Origin: an uncultured Prevotellaceae bacterium
GTDB taxonomy: Bacteria; Bacteroidota; Bacteroidia; Bacteroidales; Bacteroidaceae
Direction of reading: 5' to 3'
Length of the DNA stretch: 64,000 nucleotides
Assembly: GCA_900314715.1 (NCBI GenBank)
Contig: OMWI01000003.1
Location: 1-64,000, forward strand
Position 1 is the stretch's first letter. Every line of letters starts with the position of its first letter. This document shows, one piece after another, positions 9,846 to 18,309 of this stretch. The notes under the pieces are model-generated. The model was not told the DNA's origin. It saw nothing but the letters and a program-made list of their open reading frames with translations, and made no database searches. The translations under genes and the position numbers were made by a program.

Positions 9846-10126
9846 AATGATTCAATCAATTGTTTGATGGGTTCTTGTTCGTCTTGGTGGTCACGATGAA
9901 CGGCAACACGAATGGATGTGTCGTTCAATAAACCCTTAATCATATAATGATGGTTTTGAATCTTGAAGAATGGTTGTGCAAGGGTGTCCAAGAAAATGAA
10001 TGAACCAAGAGGACGGAGAGCCATGATGAAATCACGATCGACGTGATGTTCTAATTCATATTGGAAAGCCAACCATCCTGCTTCTGTGCAAGGCTCTGGC
10101 GAACGATGGATATTCGTAATTTTCAT
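9842..10126 (-). CDS. Uncharacterised 94-residue protein in PUL operon
   Basis: This small protein is soluble, with no signal peptide or membrane segment and a histidine-rich composition (HH, HRD, HQD). I do not recognise a characterised family. It overlaps the upstream cysteine-desulfurase-like gene and the downstream beta-helix gene by 4 bp each, so it is a genuine member of the operon. The tight coupling to a PLP enzyme makes an accessory role for that enzyme the most economical guess, but nothing in the sequence proves it. Confidence 0.7.
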   Translation of the reverse strand: MKITNIHRSPEPCTEAGWLAFQYELEHHVDRDFIMALRPLGSFIFLDTLAQPFFKIQNHHYMIKGLLNDTSIRVAVHRDHQDEQEPIKQLIESL

Positions 10127-11202
10127 AGACTTCCCGTTATTTCACGAATGGCTTTGATAAATATCTCCAGTTCCTCATGCGTGGTGAAATCGGAGAGACT
10201 TACTCGCACGGAACCATATTCCGATATTCCTAATTGTTGATGAATGAGCGGAGCACAATGCAAACCCGTTCGCACGGTGATTCCATAGCTGTTTTGAAGA
10301 ATGTAACCCACATCGGAAGGAAGAAGTCCATTTATGTTAAAACTGATAACAGGACCTTGATAGTCTCCTCCTTTACTATATAATGTCACTTTCTCAATTC
10401 CGCGTAATTCATGAAGAAGCCAATTTGTTTCTGATTGCAATTTGTGGAAGATGATACCAACATTGTTTTTCAAAACGTATTCTATACCAGCTTTCAATCC
10501 TGCAATGCCCACGACATTTTGCGTACCTACTTCGTATTCCCATTCACCATCTTTATATAGAATGATACTACTATCGCGACCCGTTCCTCCAAATTGTGTT
10601 GGGCGAAGATTGATGTTACGATGTACGTAATATCCTCCTGTTCCCGTAGGACCAAATAAAGACTTATGGCCAGTAAACACCAAAATATCAACACCCCATC
10701 TATCAACATCAATGGGAATACATCCAGCACTTTGCGCAACATCCAGCATGACGAGCATTCCTTGTTGGTGGGCGCGTTGAGTGATTTCAGCCACGTCAAC
10801 GATACGACCAGTAACGTTAGAACAATGATTGATGATGAGTAACGAGGCTTTAGGAAGCGTATCAGATGGGGTGATGGGAGGGATGATTGTCCCTTGATAA
10901 TGTCTATTCATCAAAGGTCGAAGCACACTATTGTGGTTGTCGGAAGTAGCCACAATCGTCTTGTTCTCTCCTCCTAATACGCGATTGATGGCATCGGTAG
11001 CACTACTACAGAAAAATATACGTTCATAGTCGCCTATGTTGAACAACTTGCCAAGGAGTTTTCTCGTATCTGTCAGTAAGTCGCTCCCTTGTGCATTGCT
11101 ACGAAAAGGACTTACTGGCGGATTCTTCATAGCCGTCATCATGGCTTCGATAACTGATGGCGGTTTGGGAAAACTCGTGGCGGCGTTGTTCAAATAGATC
11201 AT
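10123..11202 (-). CDS. Class V aminotransferase, cysteine desulfurase family
   Basis: This is a 359-residue fold-type I PLP enzyme. YLNNAATSFPKPPSVIEAM at the N-terminus, the PLP-lysine motif FTGHKSLFGPTGTGG, and a C-terminal RTGLHCAPLIHQ with a conserved cysteine place it in the cysteine desulfurase-like family (TIGR01977 type). Such enzymes remove sulfur from cysteine or act as related lyases. The cysteine needed for persulfide chemistry is present. Its place between a sugar isomerase and PUL enzymes, with 4-bp overlaps on both sides, is odd for a housekeeping sulfur enzyme. It may act on a modified sugar or serve a need special to growth on this glycan; that is inference. Confidence 0.85.
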   Translation of the reverse strand: MIYLNNAATSFPKPPSVIEAMMTAMKNPPVSPFRSNAQGSDLLTDTRKLLGKLFNIGDYERIFFCSSATDAINRVLGGENKTIVATSDNHNSVLRPLMNRHYQGTIIPPITPSDTLPKASLLIINHCSNVTGRIVDVAEITQRAHQQGMLVMLDVAQSAGCIPIDVDRWGVDILVFTGHKSLFGPTGTGGYYVHRNINLRPTQFGGTGRDSSIILYKDGEWEYEVGTQNVVGIAGLKAGIEYVLKNNVGIIFHKLQSETNWLLHELRGIEKVTLYSKGGDYQGPVISFNINGLLPSDVGYILQNSYGITVRTGLHCAPLIHQQLGISEYGSVRVSLSDFTTHEELEIFIKAIREITGSL

Positions 11203-12569
11203 TTGTGTTCCATCACTTTAAATCCCATGACGTGACCAATTAGATGCAACATCTTGGTATAGTCGCCAAATATCAATACCTGATGATGACCGAATCCTGC
11301 TAATTGATGCATGAATCCACGAGCATCATTCATCTTGATGTAATAATAGGGAGAACAATAGACGGCATCAAACTCAGATTTAATCACCTCTCCACGTTTG
11401 ATGCTGATAGTATCTGCCAATGGATTGAAACGTCCAAGTGTGATATATTGGTCTTCGTTTTCCGTGAAGTCAACTTGCAATTTCCCTCCAAAACCTTGTC
11501 CTGTAAATGCCCAAAGCTTGTATTTCAGAGGTTTTTTCCCATAACCGTTCATACATAATGCTGGTACGGCATGGTGAATACGTAATAACTCATCGGTTTC
11601 CATGTTGGGATTTCCCATGAAAGCAGGACGCATGGCGGCTGCTTGCATGATGGTCATTGCCAAAAGCGCATTCAAGTCTTCCTCACAACCGCTGGGATAA
11701 CCCTCGTCTTTTAAGAGTGAATGACAGGTACATGGCGTGAATTTCCTGTTTTGTGGAATCTCGGAGGTGCATAATTCATGACATGCGGTAGAGAATGCGT
11801 TGCAATCGTAAACGTCCATCATCTTTTTAGCAGCCAGATAATACTTGATGTCGTTGATAAACCAATCTTTGTTGACTTTTGTTTCCAACGAACCGCCAAT
11901 GATTCTCTCTGCAATGGGACGCGCTTCTTCATCCGTCACTTCATCCATATACTTGAAAATATCACGGAATGGAAGTTTGACGATTTCCATACCATAGCGT
12001 TGGCGAATGAGTTCGGGGTCGCGAATCACACTTTGCAATCCGAAAGTAGGCATAGAACCATGTGTGAGAACAAGTGCTCGTGTATTGGCAACCACTTTCC
12101 TTACCCAAAGTGCATGAGCAATCTCGTTGAGGTCTTGAATGTCCATGCAAACGTATGCTTCTACACCGATAGAACGGCAATAAGCGGCGAAGTCAATACC
12201 TTCATTGCCGTTTTGCATGATGACTACCGTCTTGTGGTAACGTTCCAATTTAGGAATACGCCAATTCATGCAAAGGAAGAAATCTACGCGGTCGATGTCT
12301 TCCTCTATTTGTGCATAGACTTCACGACTTACCACAAATTTCTCATCATAACGAGCATCGATGGCGGGCAACATCTCTATTTCTGGTGTTGCTTTCTTCA
12401 GTTCTTCCTTTGCTGCTTCGAAAGCTTTATTAGCTGCGGCGTCCTCTGCTTCGGGTGTCATGTCTTTCGCATAGCCTGCTCGACATGGTCCTTCCCAAAA
12501 ATGAGAATGGGTAAGACAACCCACGATGGGACGAACTACCAGCTTAACGTTCATTGCTTTTTCTTTCAT
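11199..12569 (-). CDS. L-fucose/L-arabinose isomerase-family sugar isomerase
   Basis: This cytoplasmic protein of 456 residues resembles the fucose/arabinose isomerase superfamily, which converts an aldose to a ketose with a divalent metal. Visible conserved parts are VLTHGSMPTFGLQSVIRDP, the middle PCTCHSLLKDEGYPSGCEED and the C-terminal FGHHQVLIFGDY. It is shorter than L-fucose isomerase (about 590) and close in size to arabinose-isomerase-like proteins. No signal peptide is present. The alternative start at 12554 is possible. It lies 3 bp after the pectate lyase stop and overlaps the next gene by 4 bp. It probably handles a monosaccharide released in the cytoplasm, such as rhamnose, fucose, arabinose or a related pentose. 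Confidence 0.75.
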   Translation of the reverse strand: MKEKAMNVKLVVRPIVGCLTHSHFWEGPCRAGYAKDMTPEAEDAAANKAFEAAKEELKKATPEIEMLPAIDARYDEKFVVSREVYAQIEEDIDRVDFFLCMNWRIPKLERYHKTVVIMQNGNEGIDFAAYCRSIGVEAYVCMDIQDLNEIAHALWVRKVVANTRALVLTHGSMPTFGLQSVIRDPELIRQRYGMEIVKLPFRDIFKYMDEVTDEEARPIAERIIGGSLETKVNKDWFINDIKYYLAAKKMMDVYDCNAFSTACHELCTSEIPQNRKFTPCTCHSLLKDEGYPSGCEEDLNALLAMTIMQAAAMRPAFMGNPNMETDELLRIHHAVPALCMNGYGKKPLKYKLWAFTGQGFGGKLQVDFTENEDQYITLGRFNPLADTISIKRGEVIKSEFDAVYCSPYYYIKMNDARGFMHQLAGFGHHQVLIFGDYTKMLHLIGHVMGFKVMEHK

Positions 12570-12572
12570 ATT

Positions 12573-15278
12573 TTATTTCTTGATATATTTCTTTCCGTTT
12601 TGAATATTGATTCCCTTCTGAGGTTGCTCTATTCGTTGACCAGCCAAATTGTATATAGGAGATGGTTTTATCTGTTCGTTATCTCTTACTTCGACAATCC
12701 CCGAAAGATTACCACCAATGGTTGCAAAATTGAATGGACGAGTAAGTGTGATGTTGGTATTTGGATCCTTCACGGTTACTAAGATAAATTCTCTTCTTGA
12801 ATTATCTGTTCCGAAAAGGTCTTGTACTTTGAGAGTGGTACCTTCAAAACTCCATACAAAACCATTCCTATGACGCTCGAAGTCATCAACTACTTCAAAG
12901 TTTTTATATCCCGCAAAATAAGGTTTTAAATCAATGACTTTCTCTTCGGTACCATTCAAGATGAAATTGGGTTCTGCTATCCAATTGAGGTATTGTTCCA
13001 AATCAGTATAATATTCATTATCGTCGTGACAATCGTTGTTGTTAGGATTGTTAACGTCTGTTCCCGTTACTTTCTCATACCAATCGGGAATACCGTCTTG
13101 GTCGGTGTCCCAATTAGCTTCACGTTGGGCTTCAATGATGTTCAACCCAGCAAATCCCTCTGAGTCATCTTCATGGTCGATAATGCCTTTTTTCTTTCCC
13201 TTAGAACCAACGTATGAAGTAGTACCAAGCAAAGTCTCTTGAATGATACGGGTGTCATGATTGTCTAATTCGGGTTGATTGCAACCAACATCACAAAGCA
13301 CGTTATTGAATGCTGCTTCTGCGGTTTCTATAGTTGCATACGATGGGAAGAATGGTTCGCTTGCCCAAGGTTCCCAATTAAGTACTTGGTCTCCCGACAA
13401 ATCATAACGATAAGTTGTTCCTTCTTTGTCTTGTGTCAATCTCCCATTTGTTTCCTGACGGATATTCCCACTCACGTATGCACGTTGCGTTCCTTGTCCT
13501 GTTCCTTCGAATTGATGACGCAACAAGTAGTTTTGTGTCGTAGCAGGTCCTTTCTTGTAGAAGTTGTTCACGAAATTCAATTCGTGTGTTCCACCATCGC
13601 TGGCACGTCCACCCCAGTTATAAACAACATTGTTGAATATGTCATGGTGTCCGTCATAATATCCTTTACCGTCCAACCCACCAGAGATACTCCAGTTTCG
13701 TCCTTCATTATGAGCCAAGAGATTGTGATGGAAAGAACTACCTACTGCTCCAAATTCGCCACCGCCAATCGTTGCGGCATATCCATGACCAGTACCTGCG
13801 CTATAGTTGGGATGGCCAGCGATATTCAATGCCTCAGAGATAAGGGTATTTTGCAAGGTGATGTGCTTGGCGTTGCGTGAAGAGAATGCTTCGTCGATAG
13901 TCCAAGAAATAGAACAATGGTCCATGATAGAATGGTCGTTGCCAGCCATTCCCAATCCGTCGAGTCCCTTTCCGTCACCATCTTCATCGCTGATATGACC
14001 ACGACGAGCACGGATAAATCGGGTAATTCCATCGGATTGCATTCCAAAAGGAGCACCACGGAACATGATTCCTCTTCCTGGTGCTGTCTGTCCTGCGATA
14101 GTTACGTATTTATCCGAACAGGTTAAACGTGCTTTCAAATGGATGGTTCCTGCCACGTCGAAGACGATAGTACGAGGACCGTGAATATTGCTGATACCAT
14201 AACGGAATGTGCCTGGTTGTGGATTGGTAGCATCATCGTCAAGAGATGTGACGTGATAAACGATTCCACCTCGTCCACCAATGGCAAAACGACCATATCC
14301 CTCTGCTCCTGGGAATGCCAATCGACGGGGTTGGAAGCACCAGACCTTTCCTTTATGCACATTGTTTGATGCATCTACCTCATCTACACGCCACCAATAA
14401 ACTTGAAGTGGTGAAAGTCCTGTAGCCTCATGTTGCGTGTTTTTTCCTTCGTATTGATAAGTCGTTGAATTGGCTACTTCCGTAGAGTCTGTACCAAATA
14501 CCAAACGATGGGAGACGGCTACGCTTGCAGGTGTCCATTGCAAGGTGATATTCTTCTGTCCTGTTTCATTTTTGCCATCTGCATGGAAATCATAATTGTC
14601 GGGTATGGGATCCATAGCGGAATAAGGATTCACGTCGAACTCCAGTCCGTTTAATGTCATACAAGTAGAACCGTATGTTTGACCAGATACGGGAGTTGTG
14701 GAATACTTGATGACTACAGGTTGTCCCTCTTTCACGGTAAACTCCACGTATGATGAACCTGCCTCGGATGGCTTCTGTACGTTGGAAGAATACTTGATGC
14801 CTGTAGCTGCCACTTGACCATCCACTTCCACTTGTATATCAGGCAATTTCATATTGCCGTCTTTGTAGTTGTGATAAGCAATCACGGAATGCTGACCTGG
14901 TTCCATTCCTTCGATGGTTAGCATGATGGCTGTACTTCCTTCCGTGATGTTGGGAGTATTGTTATCGTCATCAAGCACGAATGCTTGAACGCCATCACCC
15001 AACAAACGAAGACCAGTAGCTCCATTCTTTCCCGAAGTAACGGTATTCTTGTTCCATTGCGCACGCAATACGTCGGCACCGTCGCACGCAGTCACCGTCA
15101 GTTTCATACCATTGTCGAGTGTCTTCGATTCACTCTGTACCGTGTTCACAGGCCATGCAATGTAGTTGGGTTCATTCACTTCTTCCAACGAACGATTAGT
15201 CATGTTGAAGTCAATGTTTTGCGCCATTGCTGTTATGCTCAGCATGGCAAGTACATTTGTTATAAGTAGTTTCTTCAT
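12573..15278 (-). CDS. Multidomain PL1 pectate lyase
   Basis: This protein of 901 residues should cleave polygalacturonate by beta-elimination outside the cell. It has a signal peptide (MKKLLITNVLAMLSITAMA) and an N-terminal carbohydrate-binding-like region to about residue 225. A fibronectin-III-like domain (WTPASVAVSHRLVFGTD...) follows, then the PL1 beta-helix from about 320: AFPGAEGYGRFAIGGRGG, VAGTIHL, ITIAGQTAPG-like, and IMDHCSISWTIDEAFS. A TDQDGIPDWYEKVTGTD calcium-type loop follows. The C-terminal IYNLAGQRI...KKYIKK tail is common in Prevotella secreted enzymes. It heads the leftmost operon and lies just downstream of a 22-bp repeat array. This is the best evidence that the locus targets a pectic glycan. 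Confidence 0.85.
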   Translation of the reverse strand: MKKLLITNVLAMLSITAMAQNIDFNMTNRSLEEVNEPNYIAWPVNTVQSESKTLDNGMKLTVTACDGADVLRAQWNKNTVTSGKNGATGLRLLGDGVQAFVLDDDNNTPNITEGSTAIMLTIEGMEPGQHSVIAYHNYKDGNMKLPDIQVEVDGQVAATGIKYSSNVQKPSEAGSSYVEFTVKEGQPVVIKYSTTPVSGQTYGSTCMTLNGLEFDVNPYSAMDPIPDNYDFHADGKNETGQKNITLQWTPASVAVSHRLVFGTDSTEVANSTTYQYEGKNTQHEATGLSPLQVYWWRVDEVDASNNVHKGKVWCFQPRRLAFPGAEGYGRFAIGGRGGIVYHVTSLDDDATNPQPGTFRYGISNIHGPRTIVFDVAGTIHLKARLTCSDKYVTIAGQTAPGRGIMFRGAPFGMQSDGITRFIRARRGHISDEDGDGKGLDGLGMAGNDHSIMDHCSISWTIDEAFSSRNAKHITLQNTLISEALNIAGHPNYSAGTGHGYAATIGGGEFGAVGSSFHHNLLAHNEGRNWSISGGLDGKGYYDGHHDIFNNVVYNWGGRASDGGTHELNFVNNFYKKGPATTQNYLLRHQFEGTGQGTQRAYVSGNIRQETNGRLTQDKEGTTYRYDLSGDQVLNWEPWASEPFFPSYATIETAEAAFNNVLCDVGCNQPELDNHDTRIIQETLLGTTSYVGSKGKKKGIIDHEDDSEGFAGLNIIEAQREANWDTDQDGIPDWYEKVTGTDVNNPNNNDCHDDNEYYTDLEQYLNWIAEPNFILNGTEEKVIDLKPYFAGYKNFEVVDDFERHRNGFVWSFEGTTLKVQDLFGTDNSRREFILVTVKDPNTNITLTRPFNFATIGGNLSGIVEVRDNEQIKPSPIYNLAGQRIEQPQKGINIQNGKKYIKK

Positions 15279-15312
15279 ATAAGTAATTGATTTGATTTCG
15301 CAGATTTGCCCA

Positions 15313-15347
15313 CAAAGTTACAAAATATTGCTGATAAAATCATCAAA
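15313..15347 (-). promoter_or_regulatory. Candidate promoter of the pectate lyase operon
   Basis: On the minus strand TAACTTTG (15313-15320) fits the -7 consensus. A TTTG at 15344-15347 is a possible -33 box, although the 23-bp gap is slightly long. It lies between the 22-bp array (15387-15518) and the ATG at 15278. Confidence 0.5.
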
Positions 15348-15386
15348 ATTGAGATAATTAACGCAATTCAATTTTGTAAATTTTAC

Positions 15387-15518
15387 AAACGATAGATTTA
15401 GAGGTCGTAAACGATATGTTTAGAGGTTGTAAACGATATGTTTAGATGATGCAAACGATATGTTTGTTTGCTCTAAACCATTCGTCTGTATCATACAAAT
15501 CAATGGTTTCAAGTTTAA
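15387..15518. repeat. 22-bp repeat array A, six units
   Basis: Six contiguous units of exactly 22 bp start at 15387, 15409, 15431, 15453, 15475 and 15497. Each begins with AAAC or AAAT, and most carry TTT at unit positions 11-13, giving a 13-bp imperfect dyad (for example AAACGATATGTTT) and a 9-bp variable part. It fills the gap between the GH78 stop and the promoter of the pectate lyase operon. Matching arrays lie at 29589, 30817 and 51406. Confidence 0.9.
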
Positions 15519-15524
15519 CTTGTT

Positions 15525-18287
15525 CTAATATGCATCTACGGTGCAACCATTAGGAACGCTGATTTGGCGAGTGCCATTTTCCTTATCATAGTCAATGGTT
15601 ATCTTTCCATATAGCGTTTCGATGGAAGCACGGATGTGATGGATGTTGCCAACTGATTGCGGTTCTATAACAAGATGGCGCATTCCATGAGTTCCAGGCT
15701 TTTGTTTGATGCCTGCGAGAGAACAGAAAAACCATTCGTCGATTTGTCCCATCATGAAATGATTCCATGAAGAACCTTGTCGTGGGTCCCATTGTTCGGT
15801 GAGCGTGGTTGCCCCTTGTTTCAATTGGAATCCATAGCCAGGTGTCTCGTAATGATTGAGCATCTTGAAGAGCAACTCGTTTTGTCCGTTGTCGGCCAAT
15901 ACACGGAAGAGATAGCGATTGCCCACATCACCCGTCGTCAATCGGTCGCCATGTGCATGAATGTCATTGATAAGGCTCTGCATGACAGCATCTTTGTTCT
16001 TTCCACAGATACCCAAGAAAAGGGGTAGGGCGTTGCTCGTCTGACTACCTGTACCGTAATAGCAAGAATCGGATTTGTAGAAATGACGGTTGAAAGCATC
16101 TACCACCTGATTGTATAAAGCTTGGTATTTTTGTTCGTCGGCATTCCGTCCAACCATCCTTGCCGCCTCTGTGATGAGTTGAAGGTCGTAGATGTAATGC
16201 GCTGTCGCCACCAATGGAATCGGCGTGTTTCTGGAGAAACCTGCTTTCCAAGGTCCATAATCATACCAATCGCCCAAGCCATGACTCACGATACCATCTT
16301 CGGAACGGGTGGTGAGATAATCGACATATCTCCGCATGGCTTCATAATGGTCTGTAATGAGTGTACTATCTCCATACATGTCGTAATACATGAAAGGCAA
16401 GATGATGAGCGTGGAACCCCATTCGGGGGAATCATCGAAGAGATTGCCAAACGACACGTATTGCGGAGCTGTAGTTGGAACCATCCCGTCAGCTTTTTGC
16501 GTGTCCACAATGTCGCGAATAATCTTTGGAACCAATGTGGTCATGTCGTAATTGAATAATAATGACGGTCCACAAAGATGGTCTTGTTCGAGCCATCCCA
16601 ATTTCTCACGATGAGGACAATCGGAGAGTACCGCTTGCATGTTGCTGCGCTCTGCTCGTTCGATAAGTCGATGTGTCTTGGTGAACAACTCATTATTGCA
16701 CCAGAATGTGGAAGTCTCGGGTGTGGAATTGTAGATGAAACAACTTTGAAGTTGGTGGATAACAGGCAAATCATGAGGATTCGGCTGCCCTTCTAATACG
16801 GCTCCTTCTACTTGGATGTATTGGTAGCCGTAGTAGGAGAAGCGAGGGTGCCAGGATTCTGTGACTTTAAAGTCTTTAAGGCCTTTAAAGTCCTTAGGGT
16901 CCTTAAGGTCTTTAGAATCCTTTCCCTTTAGCGTGTACTCATAATAGTGTTGTCGACCAGTTTGCGATTGGTCGCAAGCACCTTGTGGAGTGAGGCGTTC
17001 AGAGACGATGAGGGTAATCTTTTGTCCTCTCTTTCCCGATACCGTGATGGAGGGAAATCCTGCTAAATTTTGTCCCATATCACAGACAAAGGCAGACGGG
17101 TCTATGGTGCGACGTGTCTTTTCAGATGCAGCTTTCAATGAATCCGTAGGAATGGGTTTCCACGATTGAATATCGAAACGTTCCATCATCTTAACGGGTG
17201 AAGTGATTTCAGGGCAAAGTTTTCCTTCTGGTCCTTCCACACAAACAACTTGATGCCAACGACTATCATCGAAATTGGGATGATGACAAGCTGGTTGTTC
17301 CAATCGTGCATCATACGACTCACCCCCATAAATGCTATTGAAGGTTATCGGACTGAAATCCCATTTCCAACTCCCATCGCTTACGATTTGTTCGGTGGAA
17401 TGGTCGTTGTAAGTAATATCCATACGGTAGAAGAGTTGTGGAGGACCGAAACTCGTTTGTAACTTACTGTAACGAGAACCCCGTTGAACATTGAAAAAGC
17501 CATTGCCCAACAAGACAGAGATGGCATTGTTGCCCGATTGTAATTGGCGCGTTACATCGAAAACATTGTAATAAGTAGTCTTGCTATACTCACTCCATAA
17601 AGGTGCAAACTCACTATCTCCGATTTTATCGCCATTGATGCGTAGTTCATAATGACCAAGTCCACAAACATATACGATTGCATCAACAACCTTTTTCCTT
17701 GCCTTGAATTCCTTGCGAAGAATGATGCTCTTGCTTGAAAGCGTATCAACGTCTTTCCATTTGTTCTTGAATGAATCTTGTTTGAATACCGCATTGCTCC
17801 ATCTACCTTCTGGAATGTTAGCATCCTTCTTTGTGATGGCACCTATCCACTTGGGAGATTGAAGATTGGAAGGAGCGACACGAATGACTTGTTCCTTGCT
17901 CCATGAAGAAAAGCGAGCTCTCCCTTTTTTATGATGATGATTATCTGAATATGAAGCAATCCTCACTTTCCAAGTATAACCATATTGATTGGGAGATAAT
18001 GAAGGGATTTCAATCAACTGACTCTCATCAGAAATGACATTTCCACTATCGTAAATCAAACGATGAGTAAGACGTTCGTAAACAAGAATTTGATATGATT
18101 TCTGCATAGAAGATGCACCTTGTTCATCCACGTATTGCCATCCCACACGTATTTTCCCTTCCACTATCGCCATTTCACCACTTTGGTAATTGCAAAGAGT
18201 TTTCGTGATGACGAGTTTGGCACTAACGGAAGTCAAACAGAAAACGACGAAAAAGACACATGCGTATATTCTTGAAATAATAATCAT
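15525..18287 (-). CDS. Secreted GH78 alpha-L-rhamnosidase
   Basis: This protein of 920 residues should remove alpha-L-rhamnose from glycan ends in the periplasm. It has a hydrophobic leader (MIIISRIYACVFFVVFCLTSV), N-terminal beta-sandwich domains, an (alpha/alpha)6 barrel and a C-terminal sandwich. The catalytic region DCPHREKLGWLEQDH supplies the acid, and TLTEQWDP carries the second catalytic glutamate. A 54-bp array of six 9-bp units (16865-16918) adds a DSKDLKDPKDFKGLKDF segment between YTLKG and WHPRFSYYGY, where family members usually have a short link. It lies 11 bp after the DUF5703 gene and is the last gene of its operon before the 22-bp array. Confidence 0.9.
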   Translation of the reverse strand: MIIISRIYACVFFVVFCLTSVSAKLVITKTLCNYQSGEMAIVEGKIRVGWQYVDEQGASSMQKSYQILVYERLTHRLIYDSGNVISDESQLIEIPSLSPNQYGYTWKVRIASYSDNHHHKKGRARFSSWSKEQVIRVAPSNLQSPKWIGAITKKDANIPEGRWSNAVFKQDSFKNKWKDVDTLSSKSIILRKEFKARKKVVDAIVYVCGLGHYELRINGDKIGDSEFAPLWSEYSKTTYYNVFDVTRQLQSGNNAISVLLGNGFFNVQRGSRYSKLQTSFGPPQLFYRMDITYNDHSTEQIVSDGSWKWDFSPITFNSIYGGESYDARLEQPACHHPNFDDSRWHQVVCVEGPEGKLCPEITSPVKMMERFDIQSWKPIPTDSLKAASEKTRRTIDPSAFVCDMGQNLAGFPSITVSGKRGQKITLIVSERLTPQGACDQSQTGRQHYYEYTLKGKDSKDLKDPKDFKGLKDFKVTESWHPRFSYYGYQYIQVEGAVLEGQPNPHDLPVIHQLQSCFIYNSTPETSTFWCNNELFTKTHRLIERAERSNMQAVLSDCPHREKLGWLEQDHLCGPSLLFNYDMTTLVPKIIRDIVDTQKADGMVPTTAPQYVSFGNLFDDSPEWGSTLIILPFMYYDMYGDSTLITDHYEAMRRYVDYLTTRSEDGIVSHGLGDWYDYGPWKAGFSRNTPIPLVATAHYIYDLQLITEAARMVGRNADEQKYQALYNQVVDAFNRHFYKSDSCYYGTGSQTSNALPLFLGICGKNKDAVMQSLINDIHAHGDRLTTGDVGNRYLFRVLADNGQNELLFKMLNHYETPGYGFQLKQGATTLTEQWDPRQGSSWNHFMMGQIDEWFFCSLAGIKQKPGTHGMRHLVIEPQSVGNIHHIRASIETLYGKITIDYDKENGTRQISVPNGCTVDAY
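16865..16918. repeat. In-frame 9-bp tandem repeat inside GH78
   Basis: Six units of 9 bp (CTTTAAAGT, CTTTAAGGC, CTTTAAAGT, CCTTAGGGT, CCTTAAGGT, CTTTAGAAT) encode a lysine/aspartate-rich peptide with a three-residue period. Because 9 is a multiple of three, copy changes would keep the frame. Confidence 0.85.
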
Positions 18288-18288
18288 A

Positions 18289-18309
18289 TCTTCAATCTTT
18301 AATGTTTAA
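18289..18309. repeat. Heptamer repeat at GH78/DUF5703 junction
   Basis: Three 7-bp units (TCTTCAA, TCTTTAA, TGTTTAA) lie across the 11-bp intergenic gap and the last codons of the DUF5703 gene. Confidence 0.55.

Noticed and set aside
11778-12782. Long plus-strand open frame of 334 codons
   Set aside because: It is antisense to the sugar isomerase and pectate lyase ends, has cysteine- and phenylalanine-rich composition typical of a shadow frame, and no start signal.
15387-15518. CRISPR array
   Set aside because: The 22-bp periodic unit includes both the conserved and variable part, the conserved part is only about 13 bp and imperfect, and no cas genes are present. The same form recurs at several loci with six units.
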